DNA of 64,000 nucleotides from Metabacillus sediminilitoris (lineage in GTDB: Bacteria > Bacillota > Bacilli > Bacillales > Bacillaceae). The stretch lies in NCBI RefSeq assembly GCF_009720625.1, contig NZ_CP046266.1:4163501-4227500 (forward strand), in the 5' to 3' direction. This document shows positions 29,899-39,357 of this stretch, one piece after another (position 1 is the first letter of the stretch; each line of letters opens with the position of its first letter). The translations under genes and the position numbers were made by a program. The notes beneath the pieces were generated by a model, which was given only the letters and a program-made list of their open reading frames with translations, did no database searches and was not told the origin of the DNA.

Positions 29899-30200
29899 CA
29901 CAAAAACTCCCGTCTCTACATAATGTAGGGACGAGAGTTATACCCGTGGTTCCACCCTAGTTGAAATAGCCATACTTGCCACTTCCACTTGAACAGTTAA
30001 CGCCTGTAACGTTCTCATCTACTAAACAATTGGTTTTTCGAAGAGAAACCTAAGGAGTGTTTTTCAATAAGTCATCATGTAGAAATGCTTTCAGCCTAGG
30101 ACATTTCCTCTCTATTCATGTGTAGTCTTATTTACTTTTCTCCCTCAATGGTTCAAAGTCTATGTAATGAATGATAATTGAATCAGTACGTATCGAATTT
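29899..30200 (-). promoter_or_regulatory. T-box leader of hisS-aspS
   Basis: The T-box sequence AGGGTGGAACCACGGGT occupies 29958-29942. The terminator stem (29906-29920 with 29924-29938, one mismatch and one G-U pair) ends in TTTTTG. Stem I begins around an AGAGAGG box near 30110. A GAC triplet at 30073-30071 sits directly 5' of CTTATT, which pairs with AATAG at the base of stem I, so the specifier appears to be aspartate; a CAC (His) follows 12 bases later. The leader should raise both synthetases when the cognate tRNA is uncharged. Confidence 0.9.
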
Positions 30201-30206
30201 TATCTT

Positions 30207-30236
30207 ATCATACGAGTTATTGACGTACAATGTCAA
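30207..30236 (-). promoter_or_regulatory. SigA promoter of hisS-aspS
   Basis: TTGACA (30236-30231) with an 18-bp spacer to TATGAT (30212-30207) on the minus strand. The -35 hexamer contains the stop codon of the small gene at 30233-30406. Confidence 0.8.
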
Positions 30237-30406
30237 GAACGATTTAAATGTTTTTTCAAACTCCTCACTTGCTCAAGTGAAATACCAAATTCTGATGCAA
30301 GTTCCAAGGACGTATCATTCTGTTCTTTTACCATAAAATCATGAAAATCAACTCCATAAACATCTTTACGAGAGTGCATTAGCTCCCCTTTTTCACTATT
30401 ACGCAT
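30233..30406 (-). CDS. Small HTH-like protein upstream of hisS
   Basis: A 57-residue protein that starts MRNSEKGELMHSRKDVYGVD and ends with VRSLKKHLNRS. The second half, SLELASEFGISLEQVRSL, looks like a helix-turn-helix of the sigma region 4 / phage-repressor type. The ATG at 30406 is preceded by AAGGAGG at good spacing, which makes it a convincing gene despite its size. I recall similar small proteins at this place in other Bacilli (called sigma-70-like), but no function. Its stop codon TGA lies inside the -35 box of the hisS promoter, so the two are separate but abutting units. Confidence 0.7.
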   Translation of the reverse strand: MRNSEKGELMHSRKDVYGVDFHDFMVKEQNDTSLELASEFGISLEQVRSLKKHLNRS

Positions 30407-30543
30407 CAACTTTTCCTCCTTGTCAAAAAGGTCATTAGCAATAGTTTTTCCTAATTTGGAAGATTTTATTTCAACTTTTTACAGGATTGTCGATATTACT
30501 AGAGAAATGGTTAATTAGCAACTATAAAAAGGAGGATTTATAT

Positions 30544-32325
30544 TTGATTAAGAAAGGAATGATCATATACATATGTATGACTCTTCTCTTTGTAGCTGCA
30601 TTTCTACATACGGAAAAAGGATCTGCAGCAAATGATCAGGTCATTATCAATGTTGATCTATTAAATGTGAGAAGCAATGCAGCTCTTACTTCGTCTGTTA
30701 CCGCAAAGGTAAAAAAGGGACAAGTATATGATGTTGTCGAAAAGAAGAATGATTGGATAAAAATCAAGTTATCGAGAAATTCAACCGGATGGGTAGCAGG
30801 ATGGCTTGTTACTCAGAAAAAAACGTCAGCCACATCTTCCTCCACTCAATCCATTACTAGCGGCAGTGGCACAGTTGTTTCAAATGCAACCGGATTAAGA
30901 TTTCGCTCGGGACCGGGAACTTCATTTGGTGTTATCGGGGTATTTGAAAAAGGAAAAACGGCAGCTTATTTAGAAAAGAGTGGAGAATGGATTAAAATCT
31001 CCTATTCAGGAAAACAAGGTTGGGTATCTTCTGATTATGTGAAGCTAAACACTTCTAATCAAAATTCAAATACAGCATCAAGTATGAATAAAAAAGCTAG
31101 TGTAAATGCAACTTCTTTGAATGTAAGAAAGACACCTTCTGCATCTGGTGTTCGAGTGGGCAGTTTAAAAAAGAATGCTACTGTGACAGTTGTCAAAGAA
31201 CAAAGCAATTGGATGCAAATCAAAACCAATAGTCTTCAAGGCTGGGTGCATAGTGATTATTTAAAATTCGATTCTATTGATTCAGCTAAAACACCTTCTG
31301 AAGATTCATCGTCAACTAACTCAAATAAATTAAATACAAGCGGTACTGTAACAGCTACTTCACTCACTGTTAGAAATAGCGGAGCTTTAAGCGGTAAGGT
31401 TGTTGGATCTGTTCGTAAAGGGACAAAGGTAACCATTATAGAGGAAAAGAATGATTGGTATAAAATTAATTATGGTACGAATAAATCAGGCTGGGTTTCT
31501 AGCAGGTACATTTCAAAAACTGCTGATTCCAGTAATAATCCTTCCAATAACGACAGTAAAAAGAAAGTAAAAATTATTTATGATGGTACAAACATTCGTT
31601 CAGGAGCCTCAACAAATTATAGTGTAGTAAAAAGGGCTAATAGTGGAGACTTATTTGAGATTATTGAAACTGTTGGAGATTGGTATAAAATAAAGCTCGG
31701 AAATAGTAATACAGGTTATATAGCAGGCTGGGTTGTAGAAGCTAGCGGTGTTCAATCCCCTGTTACTAAACCTGGATCTGAACAATATGTAAAAGGCAAA
31801 ACAATTGTAATTGATCCAGGGCATGGAGGACAAGATAGTGGTGCTGTGGGAAGCCGAGGTACACTTGAAAAAAATCTAACTTTAACGACTGCTAAATTAG
31901 TTTATAATAAGCTAAAATCAGCTGGTGCAAATGTTTCTCTAACACGTTCAAATGATACATATATTAGTCTAAATTCTCGAGTAAGCACTTCACATTATCG
32001 AAATGCTGAAGCCTTTATAAGCATTCATTATGATAGTACAGCTGATAGAAGCGCTAATGGGACAACTACATATTATTACAATACATTAAAAGACGGGCCA
32101 TTAGCATCTACAATGAATACAGAAGTAGTAAAACAAACAAAACTAAAAAACCGCCGTAAAAAATTCGGAAACTTCCATGTATTACGAGAAAATAAAAAAC
32201 CTGCGGTACTTTTAGAACTAGGATTTTTAAGTAACCGTACTGAGGAAATAACAATAAATACTTCTAGTTATCAAGAACGGGTCTCACAAGGGATATTTAA
32301 TGGCTTAACACAGTATTTCAAATAA
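30544..32325 (+). CDS. N-acetylmuramoyl-L-alanine amidase with five SH3b domains (YrvJ-like)
   Basis: Secreted cell-wall hydrolase of 593 residues. A signal peptide (basic IKK, hydrophobic core, cleavage near GSAA at about residue 30) is followed by five bacterial SH3 domains, each beginning with a pattern such as NVDLLNVRSNAA, SNATGLRFRSGPG, NATSLNVRKTPS, TATSLTVRNSG and YDGTNIRSGAS, separated by Ser/Asn linkers. The C-terminal Amidase_3 domain (from about residue 420) has the zinc residues in VIDPGHGG, the Glu in LEKNLTL, His in FISIHYD and the catalytic Glu in VLLELGFLSN. Start at the TTG at 30544, 8 bases after AAGGAGG. Resembles B. subtilis YrvJ at the same locus. Confidence 0.9.
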   Translation: MIKKGMIIYICMTLLFVAAFLHTEKGSAANDQVIINVDLLNVRSNAALTSSVTAKVKKGQVYDVVEKKNDWIKIKLSRNSTGWVAGWLVTQKKTSATSSSTQSITSGSGTVVSNATGLRFRSGPGTSFGVIGVFEKGKTAAYLEKSGEWIKISYSGKQGWVSSDYVKLNTSNQNSNTASSMNKKASVNATSLNVRKTPSASGVRVGSLKKNATVTVVKEQSNWMQIKTNSLQGWVHSDYLKFDSIDSAKTPSEDSSSTNSNKLNTSGTVTATSLTVRNSGALSGKVVGSVRKGTKVTIIEEKNDWYKINYGTNKSGWVSSRYISKTADSSNNPSNNDSKKKVKIIYDGTNIRSGASTNYSVVKRANSGDLFEIIETVGDWYKIKLGNSNTGYIAGWVVEASGVQSPVTKPGSEQYVKGKTIVIDPGHGGQDSGAVGSRGTLEKNLTLTTAKLVYNKLKSAGANVSLTRSNDTYISLNSRVSTSHYRNAEAFISIHYDSTADRSANGTTTYYYNTLKDGPLASTMNTEVVKQTKLKNRRKKFGNFHVLRENKKPAVLLELGFLSNRTEEITINTSSYQERVSQGIFNGLTQYFK

Positions 32326-32410
32326 GAAAATACATAAGAAGCTATTGTAAGGAAAAAGCTCTTAGCGGGGCACAAAATAAATAGATAAAACGAACACTAT
32401 CTTTAGTATA

Positions 32411-32625
32411 GGCTATTTTCGTACAAATTGTTGTTTTTTAAAACGAAAACTATTTAAGGTTGATTGGAGCGAAAGTGCGAGACTCCTGCGGGAGCAGCGG
32501 GACAGGTGAGACCCCGCAGGCGCCGAGGAGGCTCACCGCCCGCCCCGCGGAAAGCGAGCATCTGGAGCGGAAATTAACCACACCGCATTACTTGGTAAAT
32601 AGCAACAAAGTATGCGAAAACAGCC
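32411..32625 (-). mobile_element. MITE-like element, copy C (inverted)
   Basis: 215 bp, same family as the copy at 8745 but in opposite orientation. Flanks TTAGTATA (32403-32410) and TTCGTATA (32626-32633) match at 7 of 8 positions. The terminator stem at 32634 begins exactly after the right flanking octamer. Confidence 0.9.
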
Positions 32626-32633
32626 TTCGTATA

Positions 32634-32678
32634 AAAAAGGTTAGGTCTCACCTCCAATAGGTGAGACCTAACCTTTTT
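32634..32678. terminator. 20-bp bidirectional terminator between yrvJ-like gene and dtd
   Basis: A perfect 20-bp stem (32634-32653 with 32659-32678), 5-base loop, A-run and T-run at the two ends. It overlaps the last two bases of the dtd stop codon. Confidence 0.92.
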
Positions 32679-33117
32679 ATTTGCTCTCTATAATTAGTGT
32701 CACAGGACCAGCATTTGTAAATTGAACATCCATCATCGCTCCAAATTTTCCTGTTTCCACGTGTAAACCGATTTGCCTTAATTTCGCATTAAATACCTCG
32801 TAGAGGTCGTTGGCAAAGTCTGGTCTTGCAGCATTCATGAAGTTTGGGCGTCTTCCTTTTCGACAATCGCCGTATAATGTAAATTGTGAAACAGATAAGA
32901 CTTGTCCATTTACATCTAATAACGAATCATTCATTTTACCTGAAGCATCTTCAAAGATTCTTACATTTGCAATTTTCTCTGCAAGATATTCAGCATCTTC
33001 TTGTGTATCATCATGTGTAATTCCTACCAGGACCATTACACCATTTTCAATTTGACCAACAACTTTTTCTTCTACTATTACTTTAGCGTCCTTTGCTCGT
33101 TGTATAACTACTTTCAC
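32677..33117 (-). CDS. dtd: D-aminoacyl-tRNA deacylase
   Basis: Hydrolyses D-Tyr-tRNA and other D-aminoacyl-tRNAs, and Gly-tRNA-Ala, as a proofreading step. The 146-residue protein has the full length of the family and shows [17 protein letters not shown] at the start, the active-site [10 protein letters not shown] segment near residue 78, [14 protein letters not shown], and the cross-subunit Gly-cisPro motif NAGPVTLI near the C-terminus. It is 13 bp downstream of relA, and this relA-dtd pair is conserved in Bacilli. The transcript ends in the hairpin that overlaps its stop codon. Confidence 0.96.
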   Translation of the reverse strand: MKVVIQRAKDAKVIVEEKVVGQIENGVMVLVGITHDDTQEDAEYLAEKIANVRIFEDASGKMNDSLLDVNGQVLSVSQFTLYGDCRKGRRPNFMNAARPDFANDLYEVFNAKLRQIGLHVETGKFGAMMDVQFTNAGPVTLIIESK

Positions 33118-33130
33118 AATTTACCCTACC

Positions 33131-35338
33131 TTAATTCATCATTCTTCGTACAGAATAAATATCTGAGATTTGCTTAATTCGTTCGACCACTTTTTGCAAA
33201 TGATTTATATTCGATATTGAAATGGCCATGTTAATTGTTGCAACTTTATTTCGATCAGATTTACCTGATACTGAGGAAATATTTGTTTTCGTCTCATTTA
33301 CTGCTTGTAGGACTTCATTTAGTAATCCACGACGATCATACCCTAAGATTTCGATTTCCACATTGTATTCTTTTTTACTTGATGATGGTTGATTTTCCCA
33401 TTCGACATCAATTAATCGCTCTTTCGCATCCTCAGTGTGAACATTTGTACAATCTTCACGGTGAACAGAAACCCCTCGTCCTTTTGTAATAAAGCCGACA
33501 ATATCATCACCAGGTACAGGATTACAGCACTTAGATAAGCGTATAAGTAAATTATCAATGCCTTTTACTTGAACACCTGCATCACGCTTTCTAGCAGATG
33601 ATGAAGAAATATGTTTTGCTTCATTTATCACTTCTTTGATATTTTTAGCCTGTTCTTCTTGATCGCGTTTTTTACGCATCTTTTCTGTTAAACGATTTGC
33701 AACTTGTAAGGCAGTGATACCGTTATATCCGACAGCCGCATACATATCCTCTTCATTTGAGAAATTAAACTTTTCAGCTACACGCTGTAAGTTTTCGTCT
33801 GTTATGACTTCTTTTACATCGAATTCAAGGTTCTTGATTTCTTTTTCAACTAATTCTTTTCCTTTTTCAACGTTTTCTTCACGGCGCTGCTTTTTAAAGA
33901 ATTGACGAATTTTATTTTTTGCTTGAGATGTTTGCGCAAGTTTTAACCAATCTTGACTTGGTCCATAGGAATGCTTTGACGTTAATATTTCAATAATGTC
34001 TCCTGTTTTCAGCTTATAATCTAATGTCACTATTTTTCCATTTATTTTCGCACCGATTGTTTTGTTTCCTATTTCTGAATGTATGCGATAGGCAAAATCA
34101 ATCGGTACAGATCCTGATGGTAACTCAATGACATCTCCTTTAGGAGTGAAAATAAAAACCATATCAGAAAATAAATCAATTTTTAACGATTCCATGAATT
34201 CCTCAGCATTTGTAGCATCATTTTGGAATTCTAATATCTCTCTAAACCAAGATAATTTTTTATCTAATGTTGATTTATCATCAATTTCTTTGCCTTCTTT
34301 ATATGCCCAATGGGCAGCAATACCAAACTCAGCGATTTGATGCATTTCAAACGTACGAATTTGAACCTCAAGTGGATCACCTTTAGGTCCGATCACTGTT
34401 GTATGGAGCGACTGATACATATTAGGCTTTGGCATAGCAATATAATCTTTAAATCGGCCAGGCATAGGCTTCCAGCATGTATGGATGATTCCTAACACAG
34501 CATAACAATCTTTAATACTATTTACGACAATCCGAACAGCTAATAAATCATATATTTCATTAAACTGTTTGTTTTGAAGGACCATTTTCCGATAGATGCT
34601 ATAAATATGTTTTGGACGCCCTGAAAACTCAGCTTCGATGTTCACTTCTGCAACGCGGTCACGAACTTCTTCAATTACTTGATCTAAATACTCTAAACGT
34701 TCTTGTCGCTTCCTCTTCATTAAATTAACAATTCGATAGTATTGTTGAGGATTTAAATAACGTAGCGATGTATCTTCAAGTTCCCATTTTATTTTAGAAA
34801 TCCCTAAGCGATGTGCTAGTGGAGCAAAGATTTCTAGCGTCTCATTTGAAATACGACGCTGTTTTTCCTGTGGTAAATGCTTTAATGTCCTCATGTTATG
34901 AAGCCGGTCTGCAAGCTTAATTAAAATTACACGGATATCTTGTGCCATCGCCACGAACATTTTTCGATGGTTTTCAGCTTGCTGTTCTTCTTGTGATTTA
35001 TATTTAATTTTTCCTAATTTTGTAACACCATCGACGAGCATGGCTACTTCATCACCAAATTCTCCACGTAGGTCGTCGAGGGTAATATCAGTGTCTTCCA
35101 CTACATCATGTAAGAATCCACCTGCTATAGTAGATGGATCCATCTCTAATTCAACTAATATCCCAGCAACTTGAATTGGATGGATGATATATGGTTCACC
35201 TGATTTTCGAAATTGTTCACGATGTGCTTCCTCAGCAAAGTCATAGGCGCGTTGAATAAAAGCGGTATCGTCAGCTGAAAGATAGCGCTGTGCCTTTTCA
35301 ATCACTTGCTCGGAAGATAATACTTGTTCGTTTGCCAT
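33131..35338 (-). CDS. relA: Bifunctional (p)ppGpp synthetase/hydrolase RelA (Rel)
   Basis: Long RSH enzyme of 735 residues that makes and destroys (p)ppGpp on ribosomes during amino-acid starvation. The order is: HD hydrolase domain (about 25-185; [32 protein letters not shown] keeps the HD dyad, so hydrolase is intact), synthetase domain (about 235-350; [16 protein letters not shown] and [11 protein letters not shown]), TGS domain (about 390-455; [23 protein letters not shown]), helical and zinc-finger region ([17 protein letters not shown]), and ACT domain to the end. Followed by dtd at 13 bp; a gap with terminators separates it from apt. Confidence 0.97.
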   Translation of the reverse strand: MANEQVLSSEQVIEKAQRYLSADDTAFIQRAYDFAEEAHREQFRKSGEPYIIHPIQVAGILVELEMDPSTIAGGFLHDVVEDTDITLDDLRGEFGDEVAMLVDGVTKLGKIKYKSQEEQQAENHRKMFVAMAQDIRVILIKLADRLHNMRTLKHLPQEKQRRISNETLEIFAPLAHRLGISKIKWELEDTSLRYLNPQQYYRIVNLMKRKRQERLEYLDQVIEEVRDRVAEVNIEAEFSGRPKHIYSIYRKMVLQNKQFNEIYDLLAVRIVVNSIKDCYAVLGIIHTCWKPMPGRFKDYIAMPKPNMYQSLHTTVIGPKGDPLEVQIRTFEMHQIAEFGIAAHWAYKEGKEIDDKSTLDKKLSWFREILEFQNDATNAEEFMESLKIDLFSDMVFIFTPKGDVIELPSGSVPIDFAYRIHSEIGNKTIGAKINGKIVTLDYKLKTGDIIEILTSKHSYGPSQDWLKLAQTSQAKNKIRQFFKKQRREENVEKGKELVEKEIKNLEFDVKEVITDENLQRVAEKFNFSNEEDMYAAVGYNGITALQVANRLTEKMRKKRDQEEQAKNIKEVINEAKHISSSSARKRDAGVQVKGIDNLLIRLSKCCNPVPGDDIVGFITKGRGVSVHREDCTNVHTEDAKERLIDVEWENQPSSSKKEYNVEIEILGYDRRGLLNEVLQAVNETKTNISSVSGKSDRNKVATINMAISISNINHLQKVVERIKQISDIYSVRRMMN

Positions 35339-35514
35339 GGAATCACCTTTTTTATTATAAAAACTTTAATATGACCTACACTATTCAAAACATTTTTGTC
35401 TTGAGTAATAATATTTAATAATGAAATAAATAATTGTTAGAAGTTTTACTATATTGTAACTATTATCAATAAAAAAATAGTAGATGTAAAGAGGAATCAT
35501 TGTTGCTTATAAAA

Positions 35515-35661
35515 AAAGCACCCTTTAAGAGTGCTTCAATTGAAATAAAAAATGAAATAAATCCAAACTTAGCCTACATCCCTGGGATGTAGACACACAT
35601 GAATACATATCTAAAAATACTATTCATGTGTGTTTAATGTGCAGGGCTAAAATAAAGCCCT
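35515..35661 (-). terminator. Hairpins between apt and relA
   Basis: The 337-bp gap 35339-35675 holds no gene. Going downstream from apt, it contains AGGGCT/AGCCCT (35643-35661), a 13-bp perfect stem without T-run (35593-35605 with 35621-35633), and AAGCAC/GTGCTT at 35515-35536 followed by TTTTTT on the minus strand, the best intrinsic terminator of the three. Confidence 0.7.
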
Positions 35662-35675
35662 CTTTCCCGAGTTTC

Positions 35676-36188
35676 TTAAAATTCCATTAATGTTAATACA
35701 TCATATCCATCTAGTAATTTTCGTCCATCTAAATAGGATAATTCGATTAGAAAAGCAATTCCCGCAACAACTCCACCAAGTTCTTCAACAAGCTTGATAG
35801 TTGCCTCGATTGTGCCTCCTGTTGCAAGTAAATCGTCCGTAATTAATACTCGTTGACCAGGTTTAATGGCATCTTTATGAATGGTTAAAACATCTTTCCC
35901 ATATTCAAGACCATATTCAACACGAACAACCTCACGCGGTAATTTTCCTTCCTTGCGGACAGGAGCAAAACCAACGCCAAGTGAGTATGCAACTGGACAT
36001 CCAATAATAAAACCACGTGCTTCAGGACCAACTACAAGTTCAATTTGTTTTTCACGAGCATATTTAACAATTTGATCTGTAGCATATCTATACGCATCAC
36101 CATTATCCATTAATGTTGTAATATCCTTAAATTGGATACCTGGTTTTGGATAATCAGGTACGACTGTAACGAATTGCTTTAAATCCAT
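35676..36188 (-). CDS. apt: Adenine phosphoribosyltransferase
   Basis: Salvages adenine to AMP using PRPP. The 170-residue protein is of normal length, starts [17 protein letters not shown], and contains FKDITTLM, the [11 protein letters not shown] substrate region and the PRPP-binding loop [14 protein letters not shown] near residue 120. The ATG at 36188 follows AAGGAGG; the longer frame upstream overlaps recJ and is not conserved. It follows recJ by 16 bp, so the two are cotranscribed; apt and relA are neighbours in most Bacilli and link purine salvage with the stringent response. Confidence 0.96.
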   Translation of the reverse strand: MDLKQFVTVVPDYPKPGIQFKDITTLMDNGDAYRYATDQIVKYAREKQIELVVGPEARGFIIGCPVAYSLGVGFAPVRKEGKLPREVVRVEYGLEYGKDVLTIHKDAIKPGQRVLITDDLLATGGTIEATIKLVEELGGVVAGIAFLIELSYLDGRKLLDGYDVLTLMEF

Positions 36189-36204
36189 TTTTCTTTTATC
36201 CTCC

Positions 36205-38562
36205 TTATACAAATACATGCGGATTCGTAGCTGTAAATCTTTCTTCAAACCATTCTTTAAGCTGCATGTAAGATGTATATAATAACGTTTTTTCTAGTTC
36301 GATTTGCATTTGCTTTTGAGCATATGTTTTCGATTCTGCCAGGTCTCTTTTTTGAGACGAAGATTTTGTCGTAATAACACCATTCTCTATTGTAACAAAT
36401 TCTAGATCAAAAAACACCTGTGACATAAATTCAATTGTTTCTTTTGACCATCCTTTATGCATTGCAAGTTGCTCACCATGTTCTTCTAGCTTAAATGGGC
36501 CTTTTTTTAAGAGAAAACCATAATACCATTTAAAATGTTCTCTTGTTGGAATTGTCGAAAAAAAGTGATCTGCTTCTTGTTGGAGCACAGAATATATTCT
36601 ATCAGGTTTTCCATGAGTAAATAACGATTCAAGTAGATCAAGTGAAGAAGGAATATCTAATAGGACAAGATTTTTATTTTTCACGTCCATTTGCTGAGCA
36701 TTAGACATTGAGTCAACAAAGACCGTATTCTTTTGAAAACCTTGTTTTTTCAATTTCTCAAATATAGAAAATCTATACGTAATAATCAAAGTGTTTTCGT
36801 TTAATGCAACTGTTTTTAATAATTTTTCAACATTTCGAGTTCCTCTGAAGTCAAACAGCTGCCAGCTATCTACCTTTACATCCTGAAGCATTAATTGCGG
36901 TTTTCTAAAGTTATTCCATTCGTTGATCGATAATTCCCCAATTGCAGATAAGGTAACAGCTGGTGATAATTCATCATGAATATGTCCTAATCCAAAGCCA
37001 ACACTATCTAATTGATGTTCTTCTTGCTCAAAGACGAGCTTTAGATGATTTTGTTCTGCCCCAATTTTGCGCACATTCGCTAATGTTACATTCTCGACTT
37101 TAATAACAGGTTTTGGATTGTACATCCCAAAAGGTGCGAGCTGTTGCATTTCCTCAATAGCTTTTAAGGTAATTTCCTCCAGATTACAGCTTATATCGAC
37201 CTTTGTAATTGGTGTAAAGTCATCATCTGATAAAATACTCTCTGCATTTTTCACTAAACGTGTTCTTAATAAGTCTACATTTTCCAATTCAAGTGTCATC
37301 CCTGCTGCCATTGGGTGTCCACCAAAATGCGGTAAAATATCTCGGCAGGTTGAGAGATTTTCAAATAAATCAAATCCTACAATACTTCTTGCGGAACCTT
37401 TTGCAATACCTTTTTCTTTATCAATACTAAGGACAATTGTTGGTCTGTAAAAGCGTTCAACTAATCGTGATGCGACAATCCCGACAACTCCTGGATTCCA
37501 CCCTTCCCTAGCAATAACAAGAACTGGATTTTCGGCAATTGGAAAATTTGTTTCTACTTCCTCAATTGCTTCATCTGTCATAGAGCTTACAATTTTTTGA
37601 CGTTCTTTATTTAATGAATCTATTTCTTGTGCAATATCAAAAGCTTCTTCAGAGTCATCTGATAATAATAAGTCAACTGCCGGATCTGCAGACTGGAGAC
37701 GGCCGACCGCATTAATACGAGGCGCTAAGGCAAAGCCAATTGTATCTTCGTTAATCTCTGAGCTATTAACTTTTGCAATTTTTAATAATGCTTGTAATCC
37801 TATGCGTTTGGTTGTTTTCAATTGATTAATACCCTTTTTGGCGATAAGTCTATTTTCACCATGAAGTGGGACAAGATCTGCAATCGTTCCTATCGCTGCA
37901 ACTTCTAATAAATCTGATGGCAGTTCGCCGAGAAGGGCGTGGCTTAATTTGAAAGCAACTCCAACACCAGCTAAATCCTTAAAAGGGTATGAACATTGTG
38001 GTTGCTTCGGATGAATTATAGCTAACGCAGAAGGTAAAGTAGGGCCTGGTTCATGGTGATCAGTAATAATAAGATCCACACCAAGCTCTCTTGCGATATC
38101 AGCCTCATGTACGGCTGCAATACCTGTATCGACTGTGATGATAAGGGTAAACCCGTTATCATGTGCTTGTCTAAATGCTGTTTCATTTGGCCCGTATCCT
38201 TCAGTAAATCGATTAGGTATATAAAAATCAGCTATTGCTCCTAATTTTCTTAAAGTAGTTAACAGAACTGTTGTGCTACTCACACCGTCTGCATCATAGT
38301 CACCATAGATTAATATTTTTTCTTGGGCTTCGATCGCTTTCATTATTCGGCGTACAGCCTTGTCCATATCTTTTAATAAAAAAGGATCGTGAAAAGCCTT
38401 TTGTTCCGCTTGTAAAAATTCACGAGCTTCTTGAGTTGTTGTAATGCCGCGATTAACGAGTAGTGATGCAACTAGACGTGTAATCGACAATTCATCTATT
38501 AGTGTATTAATTAAAGATTCATCAGATGTTTGTACGACCCATCTGGTTTTAGGTTTTAACAT
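36205..38562 (-). CDS. recJ: Single-stranded-DNA-specific exonuclease RecJ
   Basis: 5'-3' single-strand DNA exonuclease of the DHH phosphoesterase family, used in recombination, mismatch and base-excision repair. The 785-residue product has [10 protein letters not shown] (motif I, near residue 84), IITVDTG (motif II), [10 protein letters not shown] (DHH, near 160), [16 protein letters not shown]1 motif [12 protein letters not shown] near 410, an OB domain (about 460-555), and the additional C-terminal domain (about 560-785) typical of Bacillus RecJ. The ATG at 38562 is placed 6 bases after GAGGGG. In B. subtilis secDF and two other genes lie upstream; here a repeat pair fills that space. Confidence 0.95.
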   Translation of the reverse strand: MLKPKTRWVVQTSDESLINTLIDELSITRLVASLLVNRGITTTQEAREFLQAEQKAFHDPFLLKDMDKAVRRIMKAIEAQEKILIYGDYDADGVSSTTVLLTTLRKLGAIADFYIPNRFTEGYGPNETAFRQAHDNGFTLIITVDTGIAAVHEADIARELGVDLIITDHHEPGPTLPSALAIIHPKQPQCSYPFKDLAGVGVAFKLSHALLGELPSDLLEVAAIGTIADLVPLHGENRLIAKKGINQLKTTKRIGLQALLKIAKVNSSEINEDTIGFALAPRINAVGRLQSADPAVDLLLSDDSEEAFDIAQEIDSLNKERQKIVSSMTDEAIEEVETNFPIAENPVLVIAREGWNPGVVGIVASRLVERFYRPTIVLSIDKEKGIAKGSARSIVGFDLFENLSTCRDILPHFGGHPMAAGMTLELENVDLLRTRLVKNAESILSDDDFTPITKVDISCNLEEITLKAIEEMQQLAPFGMYNPKPVIKVENVTLANVRKIGAEQNHLKLVFEQEEHQLDSVGFGLGHIHDELSPAVTLSAIGELSINEWNNFRKPQLMLQDVKVDSWQLFDFRGTRNVEKLLKTVALNENTLIITYRFSIFEKLKKQGFQKNTVFVDSMSNAQQMDVKNKNLVLLDIPSSLDLLESLFTHGKPDRIYSVLQQEADHFFSTIPTREHFKWYYGFLLKKGPFKLEEHGEQLAMHKGWSKETIEFMSQVFFDLEFVTIENGVITTKSSSQKRDLAESKTYAQKQMQIELEKTLLYTSYMQLKEWFEERFTATNPHVFV

Positions 38563-38635
38563 AGTTTCACCCCTCAATCATCTCATTATACAAGAGTGAT
38601 CAAGGGGTTTCAATTTAAGCTTTATGGAAGATTAG

Positions 38636-38758
38636 AAAAGCGGAAGCGCCTTGTTCAGCCCCGACATGCATAAGACAATCCATAATAGAAGGCGTTCTTT
38701 GCCTTCAATTATGGAGTGGCTTATGACTCGAGGGGCTAGGCGCTGGAGCTAGACACTT
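38636..38758 (-). repeat. Long-hairpin repeat family 2, full unit (first of tandem pair)
   Basis: Reads AGAAAAGCGGAAGCGCCTTG, then CAGCCCCGACATGC, and closes with CGAGGGGCTAGGCGCTGGAG. The unit is self-complementary: GGCGTTC/GCCTTC-type inner stem with TCCATAAT/ATTATGGA, CATAAG/CTTATG, AGCCCC/GGGGCT and GCGCC/GGCGC in nested order. No gene inside. Confidence 0.8.
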
Positions 38759-38878
38759 AGAAAAGTGAAAGCGCCTTGTTCAGCCCCGACATGCTTAAGA
38801 CGATTCATAAATATAAGGCGTTCTTTGTCTTCAATTATTTGAGTGGCTCATGACTTTAGTGGATTAGAGCTGTAATAG
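38759..38878 (-). repeat. Long-hairpin repeat family 2, degenerate second unit
   Basis: Starts GAAAAGTGAAAGCGCCTTG and continues with CAGCCCCGACATGC and TTCATAAATATAAGGCG, tandem to the unit at 38636. Its 3' third has drifted (GACTTTAGTGGATTAGAGC). Together the pair fills the recJ-comN gap. Confidence 0.75.
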
Positions 38879-38906
38879 ACCAAAAACTAAATAACTTTCA
38901 ATACTT

Positions 38907-39200
38907 CTAGATTAACCCTTTTAATAAATCTTTCCCTTCTTCACTTTCAAACCATTTTGATGATTTAAATGATTCAACTGTAGCATAATTCATAAAATCA
39001 CCGACCCTGAGAGCTAGTACATCACGAACCACTTCATGTACAGAAAGTTCCGGCGTTTTCTTCCACTTTTTATTTTTTAGAAACGCCCATATCTTTTCTT
39101 CTGTTACATCTTCATACCCGAGAATATTAAATTCCTCAAGCTTGCTTATAATTGCAGGTTTCACATGATCTTTGAAATCATCAAATGGATGTTTTTCCAT
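38907..39200 (-). CDS. comN: Post-transcriptional regulator ComN
   Basis: A 97-residue protein starting MEKHPFDDFKDHVKPAI, with LEEFNILGYEDVTEEKIWAFL and a C-terminal VGDFMNYATVESFKSS that match the ComN (YrzD) family over the full length. In B. subtilis ComN controls accumulation of comE late-competence mRNA and localises to division sites and poles with DivIVA. No membrane segment. It lies divergently next to spoVB as in B. subtilis, but without secDF on its other side. Confidence 0.85.
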   Translation of the reverse strand: MEKHPFDDFKDHVKPAIISKLEEFNILGYEDVTEEKIWAFLKNKKWKKTPELSVHEVVRDVLALRVGDFMNYATVESFKSSKWFESEEGKDLLKGLI

Positions 39201-39357
39201 AGGGTTTCTGCTCCTTTTTATCTAAAAAATTTTTATATGTAGATGTCATCAAACTGTTCTTCATTATAATCTCTTTAGAACTTGTCATGCTTGGCCTATT
39301 AACCCGCATATAGTAATTGTAATTGATTAAATGTTACTTGAGAAGGCAGGGGGAAAA

